Positions 53,476 to 64,000 of a stretch of 64,000 nucleotides of DNA are shown here, piece by piece; the first letter of the stretch is position 1; the number at the start of each line of letters is the position of its first letter. The position numbers and the translations under genes are program-made. The DNA is from Actinacidiphila acididurans (lineage in GTDB: Bacteria > Actinomycetota > Actinomycetes > Streptomycetales > Streptomycetaceae), in NCBI RefSeq assembly GCF_016918855.1, contig NZ_JADKYB010000002.1, forward strand, positions 310,001 to 374,000. Reading direction: 5' to 3'. The notes below the pieces were generated by a model. It ran no database searches. It saw only the letters and a program-made list of their open reading frames with translations, and was not told where the DNA came from.

Positions 53476-54770
53476 GCGATGTTGTGAAGGGCCAGGAAAG
53501 CGCCGTGTCGAAGACCCCGGCGAAGACCCCGCTGGAGAAGAACGCCGCGCCCGAGCAGCCGCAGGGCACCGCGCAGCCGAAGGACGACGCGCAGCCGAAG
53601 GACGACGCGCAGCCGAAGGACGACGCGCAGCCGAAGGACGACGCGCAGCCCAAGGCGCCGGAGCCCACCGCCGCGGCCGCCGCCGAGCGCAAGCCGTCGG
53701 GGGAGCCGCTGCTGAGGGTGACCGGGCTGGTCAAGCACTTCCCGATCACCAAGGGCCTGCTGCGCCGCCAGGTCGGCGCCGTGCAGGCGGTGGACGGGCT
53801 GGACTTCGAGATCAACGCGGGCGAGACGCTCGGTGTCGTCGGCGAGTCCGGCTGCGGCAAGTCGACCATGGGCCGGCTGATCACCCGCCTGCTGGAGCCG
53901 ACCGGCGGAAAGATCGAGTTCGAGGGCCGGGACATCACGCACCTGTCCGTCGGCGCGATGCGGCCGCTGCGCCGCGACGTGCAGATGATCTTCCAGGACC
54001 CGTACTCCTCGCTCAACCCCCGGCACACCATAGGCACCATCGTCGGGGCGCCCTTCCGGCTGCAGAAGGTGGCCACCGAGGGCGGGGTGAAGAAGGAGGT
54101 CCAGCAGCTCCTGGAGCTGGTGGGCCTGAGCCCGGAGCACTACAACCGCTACCCGCACGAGTTCTCCGGCGGGCAGCGGCAGCGCATCGGCATCGCCCGG
54201 GCGCTGGCGCTCAAGCCCAAGCTGGTGGTGGCCGACGAGCCGGTCTCCGCGCTCGACGTGTCCATCCAGGCGCAGGTGGTCAACCTGCTGGACGACCTCC
54301 AGAAGGAACTGGGCCTCACCTACGTGATCATCGCCCACGACCTGTCGGTCATCCGGCACGTATCGGACCGGATCGCGGTGATGTACCTGGGCAAGATCGT
54401 GGAGCTGGCCGACCGCGAGTCGCTCTACTCCGCGCCCTACCACCCGTACACCACGGCGCTGCTGTCCGCGGTGCCGGTGCCGGACCCCAAGCGCCGCCAG
54501 CAGCGGGTGACCACCGCGACCGAGAGCGACGGGGACGCCCCCGCCGCCAAGAGCGAGGGTTCCCCGGCGAGTGCCGGTGGCCGCATCCTGCTCACGGGTG
54601 ACGTGCCCTCGCCGATCGCGCCGCCCAAGGGCTGCCGCTTCCACACCCGGTGCTGGAAGGCGACGGAGATCTGCAAGACCATCGAGCCGCCGCTGGCCAC
54701 GCTGTCCACCGGCCACAAGGTGGCCTGCCACCACCCGGAGAACGCGCCCGACCAGGCGCCGGGCAAGTAG
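53472..54770 (+). CDS. Peptide ABC transporter ATP-binding protein (DppF/OppF type) with N-terminal repeat
   Basis: A 432-residue ABC ATPase. Residues about 30-61 form a low-complexity extension with four QPKDDA repeats and a partial fifth, encoded by tandem 18-bp units at 53571-53654. The ATPase core has Walker A GESGCGKST, Q-loop IFQDPYSSLNPRHTIG, signature FSGGQRQRIGIA, Walker B VVADEPVSALDV and AHDLSVIRHVSD. The C-terminal region includes FHTRCWKATEIC and ACHHPE, the family Cys motif. Family members are usually about 330-350 residues, so the excess is the repeat extension and a Pro/Ser-rich insertion. A strong terminator follows the stop. Confidence 0.92.
   Translation: MSDVVKGQESAVSKTPAKTPLEKNAAPEQPQGTAQPKDDAQPKDDAQPKDDAQPKDDAQPKAPEPTAAAAAERKPSGEPLLRVTGLVKHFPITKGLLRRQVGAVQAVDGLDFEINAGETLGVVGESGCGKSTMGRLITRLLEPTGGKIEFEGRDITHLSVGAMRPLRRDVQMIFQDPYSSLNPRHTIGTIVGAPFRLQKVATEGGVKKEVQQLLELVGLSPEHYNRYPHEFSGGQRQRIGIARALALKPKLVVADEPVSALDVSIQAQVVNLLDDLQKELGLTYVIIAHDLSVIRHVSDRIAVMYLGKIVELADRESLYSAPYHPYTTALLSAVPVPDPKRRQQRVTTATESDGDAPAAKSEGSPASAGGRILLTGDVPSPIAPPKGCRFHTRCWKATEICKTIEPPLATLSTGHKVACHHPENAPDQAPGK
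53571..53654 (+). repeat. 18-bp tandem repeat encoding QPKDDA
   Basis: Four consecutive, identical 18-bp units (53571-53642) and a partial fifth with one changed base, lying in the N-terminal extension of the DppF-type gene. Slippage at such a repeat could vary the length of the extension between strains without changing the reading frame. Confidence 0.85.
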
Positions 54771-54804
54771 CGGGCGTAGCGGGCGGCTTGGCGCAGGAAC
54801 GACG

Positions 54805-54839
54805 AAGGGGCGGCACCGGATCTTCCGGTGCCGCCCCTT
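54805..54839. terminator. Strong hairpin after the peptide ABC operon
   Basis: A 16-bp perfect inverted repeat (54805-54820 and 54824-54839) with loop TCT, then TTT. It lies 34 bp after the stop of the last ABC gene and 57 bp before the stop of the convergent cysteine desulfurase, with A-rich and T-rich ends, so it may act in both directions. Confidence 0.9.
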
Positions 54840-54896
54840 TTCGTACGGCTGCGTCTGCCGCTTGGTTATGCGGATTTGTCATGATTTGTCGTGCGG

Positions 54897-56063
54897 CTAC
54901 ATCTGGCCGGCGGCGCGGGCGCGCTCCACGGCCGGGCCGATGGCCTTGGCGACCGCGGTGATGTCGTCGGCGGTGGTGGTGTGGCCGAGGGTGAACCGCA
55001 GGGTGGCGCGGGCCAGTTCGGGCGGCTGGCCCATGGCGAGCAGCACATGGCTGGGCTGGGCCACGCCCGCGGTGCAGGCCGAACCGGTGGAGCAGGCGAT
55101 GCCCTGTGCGTCGAGCAGGAGCAGGAGCGCGTCGCCGTCGCAACTGGGGAAGCTGAAGTGCGCGTTGGCCGGCAGCCGGCCCTCGGGGGAGGGGTCGCCG
55201 TTGAGCACCACGTCGGGCACGGCCGCCCGTACCGCGCGGACCAGCTCGTCGCGCAGCGCGGCCACCTCGCGGGCGAACTCGGACCGGCGCTTGGCGGCGA
55301 GCGCGGCCGCGGTCGCGAAGGAGGCGATGGCCGGCACGTCCAGCGTCCCGGACCGGCTGCGCTCCTGGAGGCCGCCGTGCAGCAGCGGTACGGGGGTGTC
55401 CTCGCGGCGCAGCAGCAGCGCGCCGACGCCGTACGGGCCGCCGACCTTGTGCGCGGTCACCGTCATGGCGTCCAGCCCGCTGGCGGCGAAGTCCACCTTC
55501 GCCTGGCCGAACGCCTGCACCGCGTCGGAGTGCATCGGCACCCCGAACTCCGATGCGACCTCGACCAGTTCGCGGATCGGCAGAATCGTTCCGACCTCGT
55601 TGTTCGCCCACATCGCGGTGATCAGGGCGACGTCCTCGGGACAGCGTTCCAGCGCGGCGCGCAGGGTCTCGGGCAGCACCCTGCCGTACGGGTCCACCGG
55701 GAGCCACTCCACGACCGCGCCCTCGTGGTCGGCCAGCCAGTACACCGCGTCGAGCACGGCGTGGTGCTCCACCGGGCTGGCCAGCACCCGCACCCGGCGC
55801 GGGTCGGCCCCCCGCCGGGCCCAGAACAGGCCCTTGACCGCCAGGTTGTCGGACTCGGTGCCGCCGCCGGTGAACACGATTTCGCTGGGCCGCGCGCCGA
55901 GCGCGGCGGCGAGCGATTCTCTGGCCTCCTCGACGGTACGGCGGGCCTGCCGGCCGGCGGCGTGCAGCGACGAGGCGTTCCCTGTCACCGTGAGGTGTGC
56001 GGTCATAGCCCGCACCGCCTCCGGGATCATGGGCGTGGTGGCGGCGTGATCGAGGTAGACCAT
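54897..56063 (-). CDS. Cysteine desulfurase (NifS/IscS family)
   Basis: A 388-residue PLP enzyme that takes sulfur from cysteine. It begins [12 protein letters not shown], has the PLP-binding [12 protein letters not shown] lysine, [10 protein letters not shown], and the active Cys loop [11 protein letters not shown], with the Cys in the short-loop style of group I (IscS-like) enzymes. It probably supplies the sulfur for tRNA thiolation by MnmA, encoded 1.5 kb away on the other strand. This pairing is common in actinobacteria. A Suf-type desulfurase would serve iron-sulfur assembly elsewhere. Confidence 0.93.
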   Translation of the reverse strand: MVYLDHAATTPMIPEAVRAMTAHLTVTGNASSLHAAGRQARRTVEEARESLAAALGARPSEIVFTGGGTESDNLAVKGLFWARRGADPRRVRVLASPVEHHAVLDAVYWLADHEGAVVEWLPVDPYGRVLPETLRAALERCPEDVALITAMWANNEVGTILPIRELVEVASEFGVPMHSDAVQAFGQAKVDFAASGLDAMTVTAHKVGGPYGVGALLLRREDTPVPLLHGGLQERSRSGTLDVPAIASFATAAALAAKRRSEFAREVAALRDELVRAVRAAVPDVVLNGDPSPEGRLPANAHFSFPSCDGDALLLLLDAQGIACSTGSACTAGVAQPSHVLLAMGQPPELARATLRFTLGHTTTADDITAVAKAIGPAVERARAAGQM

Positions 56064-56156
56064 GGTTCTCCGATTCTACGGTCGCCCCCGCCCGGCCGGA
56101 GCGGGCCCGGTCGGTGGACCCGTCGCCGGGCCCTGCCGCGGGGCGCTCGACGGGTG

Positions 56157-57014
56157 CTAGCGCGGCGCCCGGGCGAGCTGCCGTGCCTGGGCCACCAGTC
56201 GGTCCGCGCTGTCCCAGATCTCGGTGTCCTCCTCCAGCAGTCCCCCGGCGAGGTTCCGGGTGCGGATGGCCACTCGCAGCGGGCCGGGTGCCGGACGGGA
56301 CCGTACGTGCACGGTCAGCTCCAGGGTCGGCGTCCAGCCCTTCAGGCCCAGGTCCAGGGCGGTGGGCGGCAGCGCGTCCGCCGCCAGCAGCAGCGAGATC
56401 GCGTCGTGGTCGCGCCCGTCGGCCAGCCCCAGCCGGCCGCGCATCTCGCCGGCCCCCGACGGCGAGCCCAGCGCCCAGCCCGCGGTCGCCGGGTCCAGCC
56501 GCAGGTCCAGCCGGTCGAGCAGCGCGGTCGAGCCCGGTATCACGCCCGACTCGGGCCCCCCGTGCACGTCCAGGCACTCCTCCCAGGCCGGCATGTCCGG
56601 CGGCCGGGCGGCGGTACGGACCTCCGTGGGCATCGCGTCGAGGTCCGCGTACCCCGCGATCACCCGCAGCCGCTCGACCTCCCGCCCCTCCTCGTCCCGC
56701 TGGAACAGCGACGCCTGCCCGCTCGACATCGACCGCCCGGTCCGTACGGTCTGTGTCCTGATCACCGCGGGCCCTGGCGCGGACGCCGTCAAATAATGCG
56801 CCGTGATCGTGATCGGGTCCGGATGCGGCAGCGCCTCCCGCAGTGCCCGCCCCAGCACCGCCAGCAAATACCCGCCGTTGATCGCCGACACGATCACCCA
56901 CCCGGGCGACAACTCGATGTCGTACGTCCCCGGCTCCCCCGCCCGGCCCACCGCCTTTGTGTCCCGGTCGAACTCACTGTCCCCGATGGCCGCGCGGGCC
57001 GCTGCGTACGTCAT
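56157..57014 (-). CDS. Acyl-CoA thioesterase-like (TesB-type double hotdog) protein
   Basis: A 285-residue protein with the double-hotdog layout of the TesB-like thioesterase family: [23 protein letters not shown] and [20 protein letters not shown] in the first half and [21 protein letters not shown] with [15 protein letters not shown] at the end. It likely hydrolyses acyl-CoA thioesters, with substrate unknown. It lies 93 bp upstream of the cysteine desulfurase on the same strand, so may be co-transcribed, although no functional link is evident. Confidence 0.75.
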   Translation of the reverse strand: MTYAAARAAIGDSEFDRDTKAVGRAGEPGTYDIELSPGWVIVSAINGGYLLAVLGRALREALPHPDPITITAHYLTASAPGPAVIRTQTVRTGRSMSSGQASLFQRDEEGREVERLRVIAGYADLDAMPTEVRTAARPPDMPAWEECLDVHGGPESGVIPGSTALLDRLDLRLDPATAGWALGSPSGAGEMRGRLGLADGRDHDAISLLLAADALPPTALDLGLKGWTPTLELTVHVRSRPAPGPLRVAIRTRNLAGGLLEEDTEIWDSADRLVAQARQLARAPR

Positions 57015-57211
57015 GGCTCAAACGCTACCCATCAGTAGTAACCCCTTCTCCAACGTCCACCTCCCCCAACACTAAGCGCCCGCTCACTTCTTCCCCCACC
57101 CTTTCTCCCATCGTGCTCCCCCTCTCCGAGGGTTCTTTCGAGGAAGAAAGGTGCAGGTGGGACAGGTGGGCCGAAAGGGGCTGGCGTTGTGACGCGTGGT
57201 GGAAAGCGAAC

Positions 57212-57480
57212 CGCATGGGCGGGGGGAACCCCGGAGGAGGGGGCCGTTGGGGGGCGGGGCGCGCCCCCCGAGTCCGCCGCGACGGCGGGACACGGGATGT
57301 GGGCTGTTCGGCGGTGCCAAGCTCACCGCATGGGGCCGGGGGAACCCCGGGGGAGGGGGCTGTCAGGGGGCGACGCTCAGCCCCCTTGACTCCGCCGCCG
57401 CGGCGGGACGCGGGACGGCGGGGTGCGGCGGTGCCGAACCGGCCGTACGGGGCAGGGGAAACCCCCGGAGGGGGGAGCCG
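57212..57480. repeat. GC-rich intergenic repeat, two tandem units and a partial third
   Basis: Units of about 115-120 bp start at about 57212 and 57327, and a partial one at about 57447. The common core is GAGGGGGCCGT, GGGGGGCG, then CTCCGCCGCCGCGGCGGGAC, GCGGGACGGCG, GCGGTGCCGA and CACCGCA. The centre carries the palindrome CCGCCGCCGCGGCGG. The same family recurs at 60206-60421. No gene is present between 57015 and 57604. Confidence 0.75.
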
Positions 57481-57543
57481 GGAGGAAGAGGGGAAGCCGC
57501 TGAGGTCCAAGCCGGGAGGGCGGGAAGCAGAGGGGAAAGGGCG

Positions 57544-57605
57544 CCCTTCGTACGTAGGGGAAAGGGTTCCCTTCGTACGCAGCACTCTCCCGTACTCTGG
57601 ACGCG
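57544..57605 (+). promoter_or_regulatory. Putative leaderless promoter of mnmA with direct repeat
   Basis: TACTCT (57593-57598) stands 6 bp before the GTG start of mnmA, the spacing of a -10 box for a leaderless transcript; no ribosome binding site is present. Upstream the 11-bp word CCCTTCGTACG occurs twice (57544-57554 and 57569-57579), 25 bp apart, and may be a regulator site. No good -35 is visible. Confidence 0.45.
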
Positions 57606-58744
57606 TGAACGACTTCCCTGAGCCCCGGCGGAGCCGAAAGCTGCGCGTGCTGGCAGCCATGAGCGGCGGCGTGGATTCCGCGGTGGCGGCCGCCCGGGCC
57701 GCGGAGGCCGGGCACGACGTCACCGGAGTGCACCTGGCCCTCTCGGCGAACCCGCAGAGCTTCCGCACGGGCGCCCGCGGCTGCTGCACGGTCGAGGACT
57801 CCCGCGACGCGCGCCGCGCCGCCGACGTCATAGGCATCCCCTTCTACGTGTGGGACCTGGCCGACCGCTTCCGGCAGGACGTCGTCGAGGACTTCGTCGC
57901 GGAGTACGCGGCCGGCCGCACCCCCAACCCCTGCCTGCGCTGCAACGAGAAGATCAAGTTCGCCGCGCTCCTGGACAAGGCCCTGGCCCTCGGCTTCGAC
58001 GCGGTGTGCACCGGCCACTACGCCCGCATCCTCACCCGCGCCGACGGCAGCCGCGAACTGCACCGCTCCGCCGACATGGCCAAGGACCAGTCGTACGTCC
58101 TCGGCGTCCTGGACGAGCGCCAGCTCGCCCACGCGATGTTCCCGCTCGGCGACACCGACACCACCAAGGCCGACATCCGCGCCGAGGCCGAGCGCCGCGG
58201 CCTGGCGGTGGCGGCCAAGCCCGACAGCCACGACATCTGCTTCATCGCCGACGGCGACACCCAGGGCTTCCTCGCCAAGCGGCTCGGCCAGGCCGAAGGC
58301 GCGATCGTGGACGAGACCGGCGCCCGCGTGGGCACCCACACGGGCGCGTACGGCTTCACCATCGGTCAGCGCAAGGGCCTGCGGATCGGCACCCCCGCCC
58401 CCGACGGCAAGCCGCGGTACGTCCTGGACATCTCCCCGGTCGACAACACCGTCACGGTCGGCCCCGCCCAGGCCCTGGACGTCACCGAGCTCACCGCGAT
58501 CCGCCCGCGCTGGTGCGGCGCCGAGCCGGCCGGCCCGGCCACGTACACCGCCCAGACCCGGGCGCACGGCGACGACGTCCCCGTCACCGCCGAACTGCGC
58601 GACGGCGAGCTGCGGGTGACGTTCACCGCGCCGGTGCGCGGCATCGCCCCCGGCCAGGCCGTGGTCCTCTACGACGGCACCCGCGTGGTCGGCTCGGCCA
58701 CCATCGCCGGCACCGACCGCACCGGCCGGCCGGTGACCGTATGA
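57605..58744 (+). CDS. mnmA: tRNA-specific 2-thiouridylase MnmA
   Basis: A 379-residue enzyme that adenylates and thiolates U34 of Lys, Glu and Gln tRNAs. The PP-loop is [14 protein letters not shown]; the catalytic Cys residues are in [12 protein letters not shown] and [17 protein letters not shown] marks the central domain. Length is normal. GTG 57605 is chosen; the preceding -10 box suggests a leaderless message. It probably receives sulfur from the cysteine desulfurase encoded at 54897-56063. It is followed without a gap by a LOG-family gene (ATGA overlap). Confidence 0.95.
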   Translation: MNDFPEPRRSRKLRVLAAMSGGVDSAVAAARAAEAGHDVTGVHLALSANPQSFRTGARGCCTVEDSRDARRAADVIGIPFYVWDLADRFRQDVVEDFVAEYAAGRTPNPCLRCNEKIKFAALLDKALALGFDAVCTGHYARILTRADGSRELHRSADMAKDQSYVLGVLDERQLAHAMFPLGDTDTTKADIRAEAERRGLAVAAKPDSHDICFIADGDTQGFLAKRLGQAEGAIVDETGARVGTHTGAYGFTIGQRKGLRIGTPAPDGKPRYVLDISPVDNTVTVGPAQALDVTELTAIRPRWCGAEPAGPATYTAQTRAHGDDVPVTAELRDGELRVTFTAPVRGIAPGQAVVLYDGTRVVGSATIAGTDRTGRPVTV

Positions 58745-59289
58745 ACATCGGCGTGTTCCTGTCCGCCGCGGACCTGGGCGAGCAGTACACCGTCCCCGCC
58801 AAGGAGTTCGGCCGGCTGCTCGGCGAGGGCGGCCACACCCTGGTGTGGGGCGGCTCGGACTCCGGGCTGATGCGCATCCTGGCCGACGCGGTGCACGAGA
58901 GCGGCGGCCGGCTGGTCGGCGTGTCCGTGTCCTTCCTGCACGCCCTGGCCCGCGAGGACGCCCACGAGATGGTCGTCACCGACGATCTGGCCACCCGCAA
59001 GGCCGAGTTGCTGCGCCGTTCCGACGCCCTGGTGATCATGGTGGGCGGCACCGGCACGCTGGACGAGGCCACCGAGATCCTGGAACTGAAGAAGCACGGC
59101 CTGCACGCCAAACCCGTGGTGCTGCTCAACACGGCCGGCTTCTACGACGGGCTGGAGCTCCAGTTCCGCCGGATGGAGGCCGAGGGCTTCCTGCCGCTGC
59201 CGCTCGCCGACCTGGTGCATTTCGCCACGGACGGCCGCGCGGCCCTGGAGTACCTTCAGGAACGGGTGCGATCCGCGGGCACGCGGTGA
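58741..59289 (+). CDS. LOG-family (TIGR00730-like) nucleotide phosphoribohydrolase
   Basis: A 182-residue Rossmann-fold protein of the LOG family. It shows [15 protein letters not shown] (phosphate-binding loop), [17 protein letters not shown] and [14 protein letters not shown], in which the usual PGGxGTxxE has Val in place of Pro. LOG enzymes cleave the glycosidic bond of nucleoside 5'-monophosphates, including modified bases, and are related to the SLOG domain at 27961-29046. It starts at ATG 58741 inside the mnmA stop, so is co-translated; a link to turnover of modified nucleotides from tRNA is possible but unproved. Confidence 0.83.
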   Translation: MNIGVFLSAADLGEQYTVPAKEFGRLLGEGGHTLVWGGSDSGLMRILADAVHESGGRLVGVSVSFLHALAREDAHEMVVTDDLATRKAELLRRSDALVIMVGGTGTLDEATEILELKKHGLHAKPVVLLNTAGFYDGLELQFRRMEAEGFLPLPLADLVHFATDGRAALEYLQERVRSAGTR

Positions 59290-59364
59290 CCCTTTCGTGC
59301 ACGACGGCCCGCCGGACAGGCGCGGGCCGATCCGACGTCATGTGATCCACGGTCAGGAGCGGGT

Positions 59365-60054
59365 GTGAGCGTCCATCTGATCACCGGGGCCGGTTCGGGC
59401 ATCGGCGCCGCCGTCGCCCGCCGGCTGCTGGCCCGCGGCGACGAGCTGTGGCTGCTGGCCCGCGACGCCGGGCGGGCCCAGCAGCTCGCCGAGCAGTTCC
59501 CCGGCGCGTACACCCTGGTCGGGGACCTGGCCGAACCCGCCCGGCTGTCCTGGGCGCTCAGCCACCAGGCGCCGCCGGACCGGCTGGACTCGCTGCTCCA
59601 CGTGGCCGGCGTGGTCGAACTCGGCCCGGTCGGCGACCTCACCCCCAAGATCTGGAACGAGACCCTGGCCGTCAACCTCGTCGGACCCGCCGAACTCACC
59701 CGCCTGCTGCTGCCCCAACTGCGCCTGTCCCGCGGCCACGTGGTCCTCGTCAACTCCGGCGCCGGCCTCTTCGCCCACGCCGAATGGTCCGCCTACGCCG
59801 CCAGCAAGCACGGCCTCAAAGCCCTCGCCGACTCCCTCCGCGCCGAGGAACGCCCCAACGGCGTACGCGTCACCTCCGTCTACCCCGGCCGCACCGCCAC
59901 CCCCATGCAGGAAAAGGTCCACCGCCAAGAGGGCAAGTCCTACGACGCCGACCGCTGGATCGACCCCGAATCCGTGGCCACCGCCGTCCTGACCGCCCTC
60001 GACCTCCCCCGCGACGCCGAACTGACCGACCTAACGGTCCGCCCGGGCGCCTAG
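59365..60054 (+). CDS. Short-chain dehydrogenase/reductase
   Basis: A 229-residue classical SDR. It has LITGAGSGIGAAVARRL at the N-terminus, then HVAGVVELG, VLVNSGAG with the catalytic Ser, and YAASKHGLKALAD with Tyr and Lys, then VYPGRTATPM. GTG 59365 follows AGGAGCGG. The stop is at 60054. It lies 75 bp after the LOG gene on the same strand and may share its transcript. Substrate unknown; relatives are annotated as general SDR oxidoreductases in this locus type. Confidence 0.83.
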   Translation: MSVHLITGAGSGIGAAVARRLLARGDELWLLARDAGRAQQLAEQFPGAYTLVGDLAEPARLSWALSHQAPPDRLDSLLHVAGVVELGPVGDLTPKIWNETLAVNLVGPAELTRLLLPQLRLSRGHVVLVNSGAGLFAHAEWSAYAASKHGLKALADSLRAEERPNGVRVTSVYPGRTATPMQEKVHRQEGKSYDADRWIDPESVATAVLTALDLPRDAELTDLTVRPGA

Positions 60055-60205
60055 CCCGGACTGGCCTGACGGTCGGCCTTGCGGAAGCCGCAGGACCACA
60101 GGTCCAAGCACCGCCGACACCCCGACCGCAGCGCCGGACCGGGAAGCGGGACCATGGCATCCGCAACTGTCGCCACCGGCTCTGACCACGACGGCTGAGG
60201 CGAGA

Positions 60206-60421
60206 AGAGGGGGCCGTTGGGGGGCGGCCCCGCCCCCGACTCCGCCGCCGCGGCGGGACGCGGGACGGCGCTGTCCGGCGGTGCCGAGCACACCGCGCCC
60301 CAGGACGGGCGAGCCCGGAAGAAGGGGGGCCGTCGGGGGGCGGCCCCGCCCTCCAAGTCCGCCGCCGCGGCGGGACGCGGGACGGCGCTGTCCGGCGGTG
60401 CCGAGCACACCGCACCCCAGG
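60206..60421. repeat. GC-rich intergenic repeat, two further units
   Basis: Two units of the family seen at 57212-57480, at about 60206-60304 and 60321-60421. They are nearly identical over the core from CCGCCGCCGCGGCGGGACGC through CGCTGTCCGGCGGTGCCGAG to ACACCGC. The 545-bp gap between the SDR and the MetE-like gene holds these repeats and no gene. Confidence 0.75.
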
Positions 60422-60587
60422 ACGCCAAAGCCCGGAAGCAGCACCCCGGCAAGGACGGACGCCCCGCCCCCCGAGGCAAAAGGCCCGCCCCCGGAAAGAG
60501 GGCGCCCGAGCGGGCAAAGGACACACCCCCGAGCCGGGGCCCGGAGCAGCCAAGGGACACGGAAGAAGCGAACCGCCCGCCGTGATC

Positions 60588-60600
60588 TAACCTGCCGACG
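60588..60600 (+). promoter_or_regulatory. Putative leaderless -10 box of the MetE-like gene
   Basis: TAACCT (60588-60593) lies 6 bp before the GTG start, the same spacing as the TACTCT box before mnmA, and there is no ribosome binding site. This suggests transcription begins at or next to the start codon. No clear -35 is seen. Confidence 0.4.
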
Positions 60601-61607
60601 TGACCGAGATGAAGGATGTACTGGCCGCCGGCACGGCAACCGGCATCGGCTCGATGCCCGGCGGGGACGCGCGGGAAGCGGCGAAAGTGGCGGCGGAAGC
60701 CGTGCCGGCCCTCCCGTTCCTCGCGGAACTGCCCGCGCGCGGCCCGGGCGCGGACATGGTGGGCCGCACCCTGGGACTGCTGGTCGAGCTGTACGCGCGG
60801 GTCGAGCCGAGCGGCTGGCGGTTCGGCGACCGGCCCGGCCGCGACACGCGCCGGGCCAAGGCGTGGCTGGGCGAGGACCTGGACGCGCTGGAGGAGTTCG
60901 CCCAAGGCTACGAGGGTCCGCTGAAGGTGCAGGCCATGGGCCCGTGGAGCCTCGCGGCGAGCGTCGAGTTGCGCAACGGCGAGGCCGCCCTGCGCGACCC
61001 GGGCGCCTGCCGCGACCTGGCCGTGTCCCTGGCCGAGGGCCTGCGCGCGCACCTGGCGGACGTACGCCGCCGCGTACCCGGCGCCACCGTCCTGCTCCAG
61101 CTCGACGAGCCGTCCCTGACCGCGGTGCTGCGCGGCCAGGTCGGCACGGCAAGCGGCTACCAGACGTACCGCGCGGTCGACCGCGGCACCGTGGAAGGGC
61201 TCCTGCGCGACGTGATCGACGCGGCCGGCGCCCCGGTCCTCGTCCACTCCTGCGCCCCGGCCGTCCCGTTCGCCCTGCTGCGCCGGGCCGGCGTCTCCGC
61301 CGTGTCGTTCGACTTCTCCCTGCTCACGGAGAGTGAGTGGGACGCGTTCGGGGAGGCCGTCGAGAACGGCACCGTCCTGTTCACCGGTGTCGTCCCGGGC
61401 ACGGATGCCCCGTTGTCGGACCCTGCCGGTAGCGTCGGGGGTGTTCGGGCGCTGTGGCGCAGGCTGGGCCTGGCACCGGAGGCTTTGGCGACCTCCGTTG
61501 CGGTGACCCCGTCCTGCGGCCTGGCGGGGGCCTCACCGGCCTATGCCCGCGCGGCTCTCACGCACTGCGTGAAGGCGGCGCGGTCGCTCGTCGACAACCC
61601 GGAGTGA
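60600..61607 (+). CDS. MetE-like (cobalamin-independent methionine synthase C-terminal-like) protein
   Basis: A 335-residue protein of the UROD/MetE-like TIM-barrel superfamily. It has GTATGIGSMPG at the start, KVQAMGPWSLAASVEL, LQLDEPSLTAVLRG and candidate zinc ligands in VLVHSCAP (His, Cys) and TPSCGLAG (Cys), matching the catalytic half of MetE. It is half the length of MetE (about 750), so lacks the N-terminal domain; such short versions in actinobacteria are of uncertain methyl donor and acceptor. It directly precedes ligA by 21 bp, a conserved neighbour order in this group as far as I recall. Confidence 0.8.
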   Translation: MTEMKDVLAAGTATGIGSMPGGDAREAAKVAAEAVPALPFLAELPARGPGADMVGRTLGLLVELYARVEPSGWRFGDRPGRDTRRAKAWLGEDLDALEEFAQGYEGPLKVQAMGPWSLAASVELRNGEAALRDPGACRDLAVSLAEGLRAHLADVRRRVPGATVLLQLDEPSLTAVLRGQVGTASGYQTYRAVDRGTVEGLLRDVIDAAGAPVLVHSCAPAVPFALLRRAGVSAVSFDFSLLTESEWDAFGEAVENGTVLFTGVVPGTDAPLSDPAGSVGGVRALWRRLGLAPEALATSVAVTPSCGLAGASPAYARAALTHCVKAARSLVDNPE

Positions 61608-63845
<2,238 letters not shown>

Positions 63846-63951
63846 ATGGACCCCAGTTGTCACTCGATCGGACTATTTGGGAATACGGAGATCGTGCTGG
63901 TCGCATTCGGGCAACCGCAGCGGATCGGTGCCCGAGGCGGGGCTGTGCGGC

Positions 63952-64000
63952 CTACTGTTGAGGGGCGCCGTCGCCGGGCATGACCATCCCGCCGCCCAGC
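63952..64000 (-). CDS. C-terminal end of an unidentified gene (continues beyond window)
   Basis: On the - strand a frame enters at the window edge and ends at TAG (63952-63954), giving the tail LGGGMVMPGDGAPQQ. It is too short to identify, and the gene cannot be confirmed without further sequence. It would converge on ligA, 106 bp away. Confidence 0.35.
   Translation of the reverse strand, partial: LGGGMVMPGDGAPQQ

Overview
The window is high-GC DNA with the codon bias, GTG/TTG starts, GTGA/ATGA gene overlaps and gene families of a Streptomycetaceae chromosome (Streptomyces, Kitasatospora or a close relative). Pointers are a xylanase/acetylxylan-esterase pair with CBM2 domains, LAxTG surface proteins, a tandem glycine riboswitch before gcvT, SseB-type proteins, actinobacterial LigA and MnmA, and a TTA (bldA-type) codon in a cluster-linked regulator. 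I see no rRNA, tRNA, CRISPR array, insertion sequence or phage gene.

Layout. 1-7066: a surface-protein operon on the + strand. It holds the end of a WxL-like protein, a DUF916 (WxL-interacting) protein fused to a second domain, two more proteins sharing that second domain (one with an LAATG sorting signal), a sortase-fold protein lacking both the catalytic Cys and His, and a PstB-like ATPase. 7402-12710: a UbiB/AarF kinase, a P-loop NTPase with a TPR array, and a PknB-type kinase. 12864-16448: a secreted CE4 esterase and GH11 xylanase (probably one operon) and uppP. 16471-22496: a polyprenyl synthetase, a WD40-like protein and two secreted proteins of unknown function.

22565-39389: the most interesting region, an apparent biosynthetic cluster built on ADP-heptose. 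Eleven tightly packed, mostly overlapping genes on the - strand (VOC protein, a three-domain GmhA-HldE fusion, HldD, GNAT, GT9 heptosyltransferase, SLOG-GNAT fusion, DegT aminotransferase, GNAT-like acyltransferase, GMC oxidoreductase, TIM-barrel isomerase, GmhB) face two + strand genes (second GMC oxidoreductase, SDR). Between them lies a roughly 215-bp imperfect inverted repeat, so both operons start from copies of the same promoter and 5' leader. The gene set covers every step from sedoheptulose 7-phosphate to ADP-L-glycero-D-manno-heptose, plus a transferase able to use it and oxidation, amination and acylation enzymes to decorate a sugar. An atypical LuxR-type regulator with a TTA codon and a MarR regulator follow. 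I do not recognise the product.

39410-64000: core metabolism. sdaA, glyA, gcvH and gcvT handle serine and glycine, with a glycine riboswitch before gcvT and two SseB-like genes diverging from it. Next come a DUF885 protein, a complete oligopeptide/dipeptide ABC operon in the order C-A-B-D-F, a cysteine desulfurase and mnmA (tRNA 2-thiolation, split by a thioesterase gene), a LOG-family protein, an SDR, a MetE-like protein and ligA. A GC-rich intergenic repeat family occurs on both sides of the mnmA-LOG-SDR block.
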